A stretch of DNA of 64,000 nucleotides from Ctena decussata (lineage: Eukaryota > Mollusca > Bivalvia > Lucinida > Lucinidae), in NCBI GenBank assembly GCA_963989385.1, contig OZ022499.1, positions 82,015,903 to 82,079,902 of the forward strand. The letters run 5' to 3'. The notes under the pieces were generated by a model. The model was given only the letters and a program-made list of their open reading frames with translations. It was not told the origin of the DNA and did not search any database. Shown here in pieces: positions 55,248 to 64,000 of the stretch. Position 1 is the stretch's first letter; every line of letters begins with the position of its first letter. A program made the position numbers and the translations under genes.

Positions 55248-55711
55248 CAGAGCTCTAGTTAGAGCAAAGGAAAATTTAGGGTACTTTTTGGATAATTTTT
55301 AGCCAGTTTTCTCCAATAAGAATTACATTGTGACCTCTAATTAGAACTGCCTTACCGAGACGGTTTTAATGAGGGGGTCACAACATGTGAGCCGCCACAC
55401 TAGAAAACCTGCGATGCAAGAAAACCAACAATGTGGTTGTGCACCCAGCACAGACTCAGATCAGCCTGGGCATCCGCCCAGTCTGATCAGAGTCTTTCAT
55501 GTCCGCATGGAGGTAGCTTGGACTCTTAGCTACCCTTTAAGTGCTTAGCAAAGAGTCTGAACAACTGGGCGGATGCCCAGGCTGATCTGAGTCTGCTCTG
55601 GACGCACAACCACATTGTTGGTTTTCTTGCATTGCAGCTCATATTTTATTGAGAATTAAAAAAAAAAAAAAAATAGAAATACCTTCAAAATTCCAATTTA
55701 TCTGGACTGTT
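55248..55711. mobile_element. Palindromic MITE, GAACCGTCTC family, copy 8, split by another MITE
   Basis: The left part (CAGAGCTCTAG through GAACTGCCTTACCGAGACGGTTTTAA and GGGGTCACAACATG) ends at 55386. The right arm resumes at 55642 as TATTTTATTGAGAATTAAAA and ends near TTTATCTGGACTG. The GAGCCGCGACAC element at 55387-55641 lies between, at the ACAACATATGTTTTCATTGAG position of intact copies. Confidence 0.7.
55387..55641 (+). mobile_element. Palindromic MITE, GAGCCGCGACAC family, copy 7
   Basis: Ends TGAGCCGCCACAC and ATTGCAGCTCA. Near the left end is a short extra segment (AGAAAACCTGCGATGCA) before AAGAAAACCAACAATGTGG. Plus-type centre (GTCCGCATGGAGGTAGC). It is inserted in a GAACCGTCTC-family MITE. 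Confidence 0.8.
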
Positions 55712-55920
55712 GTTTATTACCTAATGAGTGCTATTGAATTTGTACCACCATCAGATTATGTTTTATTTCAACATACCCATCTAAAATGAAGAATCAAGAA
55801 AGCAAGAAATTTTATGACATTATGCAGGGCCAACACGTAGATTTCTGCTATGTTCACCAGTTTCATCTGCTGCTGTTTCTTGTGATTCAGCTCATGTCAT
55901 GTACACATTGCTTTTGGCAG

Positions 55921-56313
55921 GAGTGTTGTAAACTTGCACGCTAACCATCATTATTCCTCGTCCACCGCCTTAAAAGCTGTCATCCAGGCAGAGTTTTCCT
56001 TGCATCAGCAGCCAGGCAGATCATCGAGCAGCTCTGTTGACCTCAGTCCAATCACCGACAATAAAGACCAGTATTTGTGGCAGCCAAGGTCTGCCAGTGT
56101 TTCCAGTGACCTTTCACCAAATGTGGAAATGCGTGAGCATCCAGGTCGGCAACTGAAGCTGTCAAGTAGTTCCAGTGAGCAAGCCAATGCTCCAGCCAAT
56201 AAAGATCCTCCTCATCACGAGAGAGATTCATCCTCAGCTTCATCAGCTTACAGTCCAAGGAATAATAATACTCTTCCGCTGCAGAAAAAAGTCCAGCCTC
56301 ATTCTGATCCTAG
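55921..56313 (+). CDS. SIPA1L: SIPA1L coding exon 14 (Ser-rich tail)
   Basis: The acceptor is CATTGCTTTTGGCAG. G completes AGG (R1006), then SVVNLHANHHYSSSTALKAV, IQAEFSLHQQPGRSSSSSVD and onward to VQPHSDP. Ser/Pro-rich, low complexity, probably disordered. It lacks an obvious counterpart of the VEYKL...TTWHRVP block that follows the PDZ domain in vertebrate relatives. The phase match and splice sites make it the best next exon. It ends in phase 2 (CCTAG|GTACAC). Length 393 bp. Confidence 0.82.
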
Positions 56314-56319
56314 GTACAC

Positions 56320-57232
56320 AATACTTCACAAACATGGTGCCCATTTCAGTGTCATATTATGGCTTTTAGAGATTTAAATTTTATACTTAGAAGGTTTGAT
56401 GATGTAATGGTAAAGAACAAGTAAATAAGCCAGTCAAAAGCAACATTTAAAATAGATTTGAACAAGTCATCTCATTTAACGAGTATATGGGTACACCGCC
56501 ATATTTTTCAGCCATTTTTAAAATGGGGTCTCTTTATAATATAAAGAATTTGCTCCTTTAAGAGTTGACTGCCACTGACAAGGGAGACTAAAGGGAAATT
56601 CGTAGAGTTGCTTCCCCAGAAAGTGTATCCATTCCATTCACCTTAAATTCAGATTTTGAAGTAAGGTCATCGAAACTTTTTGATTTATGTGGTCAGAGTT
56701 CCTTATCTGGTTGTGCTAGGGAGATAGGGGGTCTGGGGTGGGTGGGAGCAGGGGAGGCTTACAAATGGAGTTCAGCAAATTTTGTAATCCCAGATCAAGC
56801 TTCTCCTGAGGGTAGCCTGAATAAGGGTATGCTATTTGACATTATATTATGATCAGTACTACAACCTCTAGGGTGGAAATTGACCATATCAAACTTTAAT
56901 GGCAGAATTGTTCATTATTAAAAATTGTGAGGTTAAGGATTTTGTGAAAATGGTTTGGTGGAAAAGACAAGAGCAGCCCATTGTAATTTAAAGTTGTTAG
57001 ATGGTGCTTAATGGGCTCCTTTAATTTTTGCTGCATGATAACTGCTTAGTCTTTTAAATATATTGAATACCATTTTTTTTTTGCATGTGCATGGAGGAGT
57101 ATTATTCGGTTCATTGGTTTATTATGTACCCTTATGTATATAATTATTACTTGGTTAACATTTTTGAATAAACTAACATTTCGCCAAGTCTCATTATAAA
57201 TGGATGCTGGACTTCATTATTTTATAGTTGTT
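56320..57232. other. Intron 14, first part
   Basis: Contains a diverged dispersed repeat at 56470-56640 (GAATTTGCTCCTTTAAGAG, AGAGTTGCTTCCCCAGAAAG) and otherwise unrecognised sequence up to the foldback-headed element at 57233. Confidence 0.4.
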
Positions 57233-59854
57233 AGCTCACCTGAGCACGAAGTGCTCAGGGTGAGCTTTTGGGATACCGTGATGTCCGTCGTCCGTCGTAC
57301 GTGTGGACGGACGTCCGTCCACTTTTGCTTGTGTACACTCTAGCGGGCACAGTTTCGATCCAATCTTTATGAAACTTTGTCAGAATGTTAATCTTTATAA
57401 AATCTAGACCAAGTTCGAAACTGGGTCATGTCGGGTCAAAAACTAGGTCACTAGGTCAAATCTTAGAAAAACCTTGTGTACGCTCTAGAGGGCACAGTTT
57501 TCATCCAAAGTTCATGAAACTTTGTCAGAATGTTTATCCTCATAGTATCTAGGACAAGTTCGAAACTGGGTCACGTCGGGTCTAAAACTAGGTCACTAGG
57601 TCAAATCATAGAAAAACCTTGTGTACGCTCTAGAGGACACAGTTTTGATCCAATCTTTATGAAACTTTGTCAGAATGTTTATCTTCATAAAATCTAGGCC
57701 AAGTTCGAAACTGGGTCATGTCGGGTCAAAAACTAGGTCACTAGGTCAAATCTTAGAAAAACCTTGTGTACGCTCTAGAGGGCACAGTTTTGATCCAAAG
57801 TTCATGAAACTTTGTCAGAATGTTTATCCTCATAGTATCTAGGACAAATTAGAAACTGGGTCATGTTGGGTCAAAAACTAGGTCACTAGGTCAAATCATA
57901 GAAAAACCTTGTGTATGCTCTAGAGGACACAGTTTTGATCCAAGCTTTATGAAACTTTGTCAGAATGTTTATCTCCACAAACTCTAGGCCAAGTTTGAAA
58001 CTGGGTCATGTCGGGTCAAAAACTAGGTCACTAGGTCAAATCTTAGAAAAACCTTGTGTACGCTCTAGAAGGCACAGTTTTGATCCAAAGTTCATGAAAC
58101 TTAATCAGAAAGTTTATCCTTATAAAATCTAGGATAAGTTTGAAAGTAGGTCATGTCGGGTCAAAAACTAGGTCACTAGGTCAAATCATAGAAAAAAACC
58201 TTGTGTATGCTCTAGAGGACACAGTTTTGATCCAATCTTTATGAAACATTGTCAGAATGTTTATCTCTATAAACTCTAGGCCAACTTCGAAACTGGGTCA
58301 TGTCGGATCAAAAACTAGGTCACTAGGTCAAATCTTAGAAAATCCTTGTGTACGCTCTAGAAGGCACAGTTTTGATCCAAAGTTCATGAAACTTTGTCAG
58401 AATGTTTATCCTCATAATATGTAGGACAAGTTTGAAACTGGGTCATGTCGGGTCAAGAACTAGGTCACTAGGCAAATCATAGAAAAACCTTGTGTACGCT
58501 CTAGAGGACACAGGTTTGATCTAATCTTTATGAAACTTTGTCAGAATGTTTACTTCTATAAACTCTCAGCCAAGTTTGAAAGTAGGTCATGTCGGGTCAA
58601 AAACAAGGTCACTAGGTCAAATCATAGAAAAACCTTGTGTACGCTCTAGAGGACACAGTTTTGATCCAAAGTTCATGAAACTTTGTCAGAATGTTTATCC
58701 TTATAATATGTAGGATAACTTTGAAACTGGGTCATGTCGGGTCAAAAACTTGGTTACTAGGTCAAATCTTAGAAAAACCTTGTGTACGCTCTAGAAGGCA
58801 CAGTTTTCATCCAAAGTTCATGAAACTTTGTCAGAATGTTTATCCTCATAATATCTAGAACAAGTTCGAAACTGGGTCACGTCGGGTCTAAAACTAGGTC
58901 ACTAGGTCAAATCATAGAAAAACCTTGTGTACGCTCTAGAGGACACAGTTTTGATCCAATCTTTATGAAACATTGTCAGAATGTTTATCTCCATAAACTC
59001 TAGGCCAAGTTCGAAACTGGGTCATATCGAGTTATAAACTAGGTCACTAAGTCAAATCTTAGAAAAACCTTGTGTGCGCTCTAGAAGGCACAGTTTTGAT
59101 CCAAAGTTCATGAAACTTTGTCAGAATGTTTATCCTCATAATACGTAGGACAAGTTTGAAACTGGGTCATGCCGGGTCAAAAACTAGGTCACTAGGTCAA
59201 ATCATAGAAAAACCTTGTGTACGCTCTAGAGGACACAGTTTTGATCTAATCTTTATGAAACTTTGTCAGAATGTTTATCTTTATAAACTCTCGGCCAAGT
59301 TTGAAAGTAGGTCATGTCAGGTAAAAAAACTAGGTCACTAGGTCAAATCTTAGAGAAACGTTATGTAAGCACTAGAAGGCATAGTTTTGATCCAATCTTC
59401 TTGAAACTATGTAAAAATGTTTATTGTCCGTATATCTAAGGCCCCTATGAAACTGAGTCACGTCGGCTCAAGGTCAAATCTTAGAAAAACTTTGTGTACA
59501 CCCTAGAGGGCACAGTTTTGATCCAATCTTCATGAAACTCTGTCAGAATGTTTATCTTAATGAAATCTAGGTAAAGTTTGAAATTGGGTCGTGTCGGGTC
59601 AAAAACTTGGTCACTAGGTCAAATATAAGAACGACCTTGTATACGCTCCAGAGGGCACAGTTTTGATCCAATCTCAATGAAACTGTGTCAGAATGTTTAT
59701 TCTTACAATATCCAGCCAAGTTTGAAACTGGGTCATGCCGGGTCAAAAACTAGGTCAAATGTTAGTATGGTAAAAACTCTTGTAAATCTTCACCAGAGCC
59801 AGTGAACTGATTAATGCTCAGGTGAGCGATTCAGGGCCACCATGGCCCTCTTGT
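57233..59854 (+). mobile_element. Large satellite-bearing element with Helentron-like ends, copy 2
   Basis: Same architecture as 4884-8961. The head is AGCTCACCTGAGCACGAAGT with GTCCGTCGTCCGTCGTACGT, then about 17 units of the same 146-bp satellite (57320-59765), then a short unique 3' block. The end is GCTCAGGTGAGCGATTCAG, hairpin AGGGCC/GGCCCT and CTTGT. Compared with copy 1 the 3' unique block is much shorter, about 90 bp against about 470 bp. ORFs such as 59126-59341 are satellite frames. Confidence 0.7.
57320..59765 (+). repeat. Tandem array, unit about 146 bp
   Basis: Units alternate between the CCAATCTTTATGAAACTTTG and CCAAAGTTCATGAAACTTTG variants through most of the array, so the higher-order repeat is about 290 bp. 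Units decay towards the right end. Confidence 0.85.
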
Positions 59855-60109
59855 ATTAATTTAAGCTATCACATTTTCATGAAAGATGCACACCTGTGTC
59901 ATTAATACAGGTATATAAGCACTGCAGTCCCATGGTTTAGGATCATAATGGTATATTGATGTCACAGTCATTACATCTTCATGGGCAATTCAAGCTCATC
60001 CAGACTCACTTTGTATGTGTCATTTTCACTACATTCCATTTCACAGTCATTTAAATGTCATTATTGCACAGCGAGCAGGTCTGTTTGCCGTGGCAACCAC
60101 AGGCATTTA

Positions 60110-60268
60110 TGAGTTCAGGCCTGAGGTAACAAAACTTGAGTACTTTCTCAAACTCAAAATAAAGCATACTGATTGGCTGCTTCCGAGCACATGCTTGGAA
60201 GCAGCCAATCAGTGTGCTTTATTTTTGTGAGTTTGAGATTATTCTCAAGTTTTATAACCTTGCACCCT
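60110..60268. mobile_element. Palindromic element, AACTTGAG...AATAAAGCACACTGATT family, copy 2
   Basis: Arms AACTTGAGTACTTTCTCAAA...AAAGCATACTGATTGGCTGCTTCC and complement surround GAGCACATGCTT. Compared with 40683-40840 the stems differ at several positions but pair within the copy. Confidence 0.75.
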
Positions 60269-60611
60269 GATCACTACACAGTTGACTTTACCCCAATATT
60301 TTGGTATTGAAAAAGATTATACTATCATTAAAGTGTAGTTAATGAATAAATAAACTATTTTATTTAATAAATAAAGAAATTATAAACTCAGATATATTAC
60401 TGTACGATGGTTGCCATGACAACAGGACTGTTTCTGCTAGTGTGCGCTTGTACTTCTATAGCTGCTTGTACTCTACCTTCACCTTCACATCATTGTTCAC
60501 AACCTCCAGATAAATAGATACTGATGATAATTTGGGATACTTTAGTTGTTTCTGTATGAAAATATATGCTGTGGCACCACTTTAGAATGTGAACCATAAG
60601 ATACAATTATA

Positions 60612-60842
60612 TGAGCTGTGACACAACAAAACCAACAAAGTGGCATGTGCGCCCAGCAAAGACTCAGATCAGCCTGGGCATCTGCCCAGTCTGATCAGTG
60701 TCTTCCTTTTGTGCTTAAAGAGCAGCAAAGGGTCTAAGCTACCTCCATGCCAATAGTGAAGACTTGGCAGATGCCCAGGCTGATCTGAGTCTTCCTGTGG
60801 TGCACATGCCACTTTTTGTTGGGATTGTCGTGCTGAGATGCA
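60612..60842 (-). mobile_element. Palindromic MITE, GAGCCGCGACAC family, copy 8
   Basis: Left end TGAGCTGTGACACAACAAAA, right end diverged. The centre GTGCTTAAAGAGCAGCAAAG is in the minus orientation, as at 17238 and 17694. Part of the right inner arm (GATCAGACTGGGC) is deleted. Confidence 0.68.
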
Positions 60843-61259
60843 GTTATGGTTAATGAACAAAAGTACCTCAAAAATTATCTACAGGTCCACCCCTTAGTAT
60901 CTTGAACTCAGTTATTCTAGTGATCCAAGGTTTTTTTCCTTGATTATCTAGAGCCTTAGTTCATCTCCTCTAGCTATTTACTTCCTAGATATTCTCCCTT
61001 GTAGTTTTATAGGCATAAAGTCAAGAGAACTTATTTCATAGAACCTTGCTGTTTTGTCACTCTTAGATGGTTTGTGATCAGGTTGTATTCTTGTTTTTTT
61101 CCCTGTGCAGATTTGGTTATTATTATAATTTTGTCTGCTGTACTCCATCCTGTGTCAGTTATACATGTATGTGTACAAAGTTCCATGAGGTCTGAACAAA
61201 GTATAATGATTAAAGATATTGATTCTGTACCAAACTATTCACAGTTATACGTATTTAGA

Positions 61260-61418
61260 GGAGCGGCTGTAGCGTAGTGGATGACACTCCAGACTACCAA
61301 TTCAGGGGTCGCAAGTTCGATCCACCGCTTCTCCGGTCTTTCGGATGAGACTTTAAACCGAGGTCCCGTCTCCATATGACCTCGTTGTTGGTGGGACGTT
61401 AAACCCGAGTTCACTCAC
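61260..61418 (+). mobile_element. tRNA-derived SINE, family 3, full-length copy
   Basis: The 159-bp element has a tRNA-like head (GGAGCGGCTGTAGCGTAGTG, B box CAAGTTCGATCC), a body CTTCTCCGGTCTTTCGGATG and GGGACGTTAAACCCGAGTTC, and a TCAC end. An exact 14-bp duplication TATACGTATTTAGA flanks it (61246-61259 and 61419-61432). It lies 154 bp before exon 15 with no visible effect on the splice site. Confidence 0.9.
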
Positions 61419-61585
61419 TATACGTATTTAGAAGATTTAAATTATTTGTTGTTTTGATGACTCAGCAACTTTGGTTGTTAAGAGAATAGAACAGTTTGAA
61501 AAAAGGAAATCAGTATTGCATCAGTGAGATAATTTTGTAAATCTCAGTTGTTCCCATTCATATGTTAGAGTATACCACTTTTCAG

Positions 61586-61854
61586 AGGAGAAATGAGGTC
61601 TCCCCCGGCCAGGACATTCTACATTACTGAGAAACAATGGCAGTCATCAAGTCTCACTAAAAGTGCCATGGCTGGTTACCATGGTTACCAAGATTCTTTA
61701 GCATCATCTGGACGTGGGTCATTGTTTGAAGGTCGTGACACTGGAGAGGAATTGTTTGGTTCCCGGAGAGGTTTGGATGATAGTACTTATGGTACATTAG
61801 AGGAGAGGCACACTCGGAGTGGATCCAGGGACAGTGGGGATGCCGACCACTACG
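61586..61854 (+). CDS. SIPA1L: SIPA1L coding exon 15 (Ser/Gly-rich tail), gene continues past the window
   Basis: The acceptor is TACCACTTTTCAG. A completes AGA (R1137), then GEMRSPPARTFYITEKQWQS and GRGSLFEGRDTGEELFGSRR to SGDADHY and one base. The donor TACG|GTGAGT is phase 1, so at least one more exon lies beyond 64000. A Ser/Arg/Gly-rich region, probably disordered. Assignment rests on the open frame, phase match and splice sites more than on motif similarity. Confidence 0.82.
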
Positions 61855-61891
61855 GTGAGTTTACTCTCATAAACTGTAGTATGATCATTAT

Positions 61892-63022
61892 TTATGTCCC
61901 CCACCAAAGGTGAGGGGGACATATTGTTTTCAGTGCGGATCCCTGGCGTCAGCGGCACACTTTCTTGTATGCACAATATCTCTTGAACCAATGGATGGAA
62001 TTTCACCAAACTTGCATTGATATATCATTGGGACAAGTTTAAGAGCTGATTAGATTTTGGTGACCCTGACCTCATTTTGAAAGTCACAGGAGGACTTAAA
62101 TGGTGTGACAATTTCCTGTATGCTCAATATCTCTTGAATCAATGGATGGAATTTCACCAGACTTGACTTTCATATATCACTGGGACAAGTTTGAGCTGAT
62201 TAAATTTTTGTGACCTTGACCTCATTTTCAAGGTCACAGGAGAACTTAAATGGCGTGAAAATTTCACTAAAATCGATATATTCTTGAGCCTTTGGCTTAA
62301 TTCCCACCAAACTTTCATAGATATACCTTTGGGACAGTCTTAAGAGTTGACCTTGTTATGGTGACCTTGACCCGATTTTCAAGGTCAAAAGGCAACTAAC
62401 AAATGTTAGTGTTTTCCTTAAAATTCGATATTTCTTCAACCAATGGATGGATAGTCATCAGACTTGCGTGGATATATCACTGTGACAGGTTTAAGATGTG
62501 TTTAGTTTTTGGTGACCTTGACCCCTTTTTCAAGATCATAGTCTTGTGTGTTAGATGTTTTTGGAACTGGTGGATGGATTTTCTCCAAACTTGCACAGAT
62601 ATTTCATTTAGACAAGCTTTGCGAGCTTATTAGATTTGGTGACCATGACCTCGTTTTCAAGGTGACAGGAGGACTTAATTATGTGAAAATTTCAGGAAAA
62701 TTGATATATCTCTTGATTCTCTTCATTCCCACCAAACATAATAATTTTCACTAAGAATATATTACTTGAACCAGCGGGTGGAATTAAATCAGACTTTTAT
62801 GGAAAAATGATTATGACAAGCGAACTAAGAGATTTTGGTGAGCTTGACTTATTTTGAAGATCACTGAAGGATTTTAAATGCTCTTGATTGTATTGTTATC
62901 TGTAGACCAAACTTGATAGATTATATGAACATAGCAGAGTGTTAGGACAATGAAGTGAGTGGGTGGGAACACACTTTTGGTGGATTAGAGGGGATGGATA
63001 ATGGGCTGGTGGGGGGACATCT
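61892..63022 (+). mobile_element. Repeat element headed by TCCCCCACCAAAGGTGAGGGGGA
   Basis: It starts 37 bp into intron 15 with a perfect foldback GTCCCCC...GGGGGAC, then six to seven units of about 125 bp (TCTTGAACCAATGGATGG, TTTCACCAAACTTGC, GACCTTGACC, AAGGTCACAGGAGGACTTAA), and ends near GGTGGGGGGACATCTG. It has the same plan as the other foldback-headed satellite elements, but no TCTTGT end was found. Confidence 0.6.
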
Positions 63023-63058
63023 GTTTTTCTCTGAAAAACATTTCTACTTGATTACTAG

Positions 63059-63210
63059 TTGACCCTTAAAGTGCCAAAACAAAGTGACAACAGAATTTAA
63101 TTCTGTAAAGTTCCTGAAAATGTTTGGTCCAATCTATGTCTTATTGATAACTCAAAGACTAGAAGGCAGACAGTGTAAGCCCCCTCATCTGTATCTACAC
63201 TGTTTGCAAA
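63059..63210. repeat. Long form of the GCAAACAGTG hairpin element (partial)
   Basis: It begins TTGACCCTTAAAGTGCCAAAAC and ends CATCTGTATCTACACTGTTTGC, with the left hairpin arm GGCAGACAGTGTAAGCC shortened. It matches the left 150 bp of 41449-41662. Confidence 0.5.
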
Positions 63211-63224
63211 TTCAGCTTCTCATT

Positions 63225-63705
63225 TCTGGATCCATGAAACATTACATGATAGTCGCCCTCTTCACTGTTCCAAATCCATGAAACATAATAAGGTGGCCTC
63301 TGGCATTACTGTACCAGATTCGAGAAACATGACAGGATAGTCTCCTTCAGTGCTTTGCCAGATCCATAAAACATAACATTTTCTGCAGTACTGGAGCAGA
63401 TCCATGAAATTACAGGATAGTCTTCTGCATTACTGTGCCAGATCCCTGAAATTACAGGATAGTCTTCTGCATTACTGTACCAGATCCATGAAATTACAGG
63501 ATAGTCTTCTGCATTACTGTACCAGATCCATGAAGTTACAGGATAGTCTTCTGCATTACTGTGCCAGATCCCTGAAATTAAAGGATAGTCTTCTGCATTA
63601 CTGTAATGTACCAGATCCCTGAAATTACAGGATAGTCTTCTGCATTACTGTACCAGATCCATGCAAACATGACAGGATAGTCTCCTTCTGTGCTGTACCA
63701 GATCA
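63225..63705 (+). repeat. Minisatellite, unit 42 bp
   Basis: About ten units of TACAGGATAGTCTTCTGCAT plus TACTGTACCAGATCCATGAAAT repeat, decaying at both ends into 'gaaacatgacaggatagtctcc'. As 42 is divisible by three, one frame stays open (63404-63622) and yields LQDSLLHYC repeats. I do not regard this as a gene. Confidence 0.88.
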
Positions 63706-63905
63706 AGTAGAAGCAACTTTGCCATTTTTCAATTTTGCCTTCCTTTTTAAGTGAGATCAGTTATTACTGGGAAGAATTCACTACCCTAGGAGTCATTATT
63801 TTCCTATCAAGGTAGACCTCAATTTGGATAGGTGTGTCATCCAGGAAATCAAAGAGGAAGTCACAGAAGTTGTCCATTTTACAAAAAAATGGCTTTATCA
63901 CTTAG
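63705..63905. repeat. Diverged dispersed repeat (GAAGCAACTTTGCCATTTTT type)
   Basis: Phrases GAAGCAACTTTGCCA, GGAAGAATTCACTACCCTAG, CATCCAGGAAATCAAAGAGG and AAGTCACAGAAGTTGTCC match the 51715-51925 repeat and a tract near 41850-41900. Non-coding. Confidence 0.45.
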
Positions 63906-64000
63906 GTGTGTCCATGCCTTAACATTACAGGCTAGTGCACCTTATTTCCTTACCAAGTCCATCAAACGTTACAGTCTCTTTCTTTATAATACTAGGTCTG

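Noticed and set aside
59126..59341. ORF with RTSLKLGH repeats (also 6225-6413 and 6831-7037)
   Set aside because: A frame of the 146-bp satellite; the same peptide recurs wherever the unit happens to lack stops.

Overview
This window looks like animal (metazoan) genomic DNA, most likely from a bivalve mollusc. It is AT-rich, has very long introns with GT-AG splice sites, and is packed with small transposons. These include tRNA-derived SINEs, many palindromic MITEs, hAT relics, and elements of the 'AGCTC(A/G)CCTGA...TCTTGT' type with central satellite arrays, a style I associate with bivalves. The species call is inference. The gene content is seen directly.

One gene is well supported: the orthologue of vertebrate SIPA1L (SPAR) Rap GTPase-activating proteins, on the + strand. 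I assembled 15 coding exons from 19380 to 61854. All 14 junctions have GT-AG introns and matching phases. Joined, they give 3679 coding bases (1226 codons plus one base), and the gene runs off the right edge. In order they encode a serine-rich N-terminal region with the family motif REYGSTSS, the conserved block ending GAYYYRHFF, the RapGAP catalytic domain (exons 2-9 with the likely Asn thumb N602), a linker, a PDZ domain (exon 13) and a Ser-rich tail. The C-terminal coiled coil of the family would lie outside the window.

Layout: 1-18575 holds no gene I can support. It contains satellite-bearing elements (about 880-1626, 4884-8961, 11228-12945), three copies of a 0.33-kb palindromic element, SINEs and MITEs. 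Around 18576-19379 is a possible 5' UTR exon, followed by the large first coding exon. Intron 1 (20776-33237) contains a multiply nested composite: a satellite-bearing element interrupted by a 4.8-kb hAT-like insertion with an 8-bp target duplication, which holds an inverted-repeat element, another satellite-type element and a 5'-truncated non-LTR reverse transcriptase. It also carries a frameshifted ORF relic (27394-27961). Introns 2-14 carry more MITEs, a 1-kb hAT relic with a BED-finger fragment (38312-39314), two related 1.1-1.4 kb elements, five tRNA-derived SINE insertions and a second large satellite-bearing element (57233-59854).

The most distinctive theme is foldback DNA. At least eight unrelated palindromic repeat families occur here, and in several of them the two arms differ between copies yet stay complementary within each copy. 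A second theme is a set of elements sharing a 3' hairpin followed by TCTTGT, which resembles non-autonomous Helentron (HINE) structure. I found no rRNA, no functional tRNA and no CRISPR. Boundaries of diverged repeats are approximate unless a target-site duplication is given.
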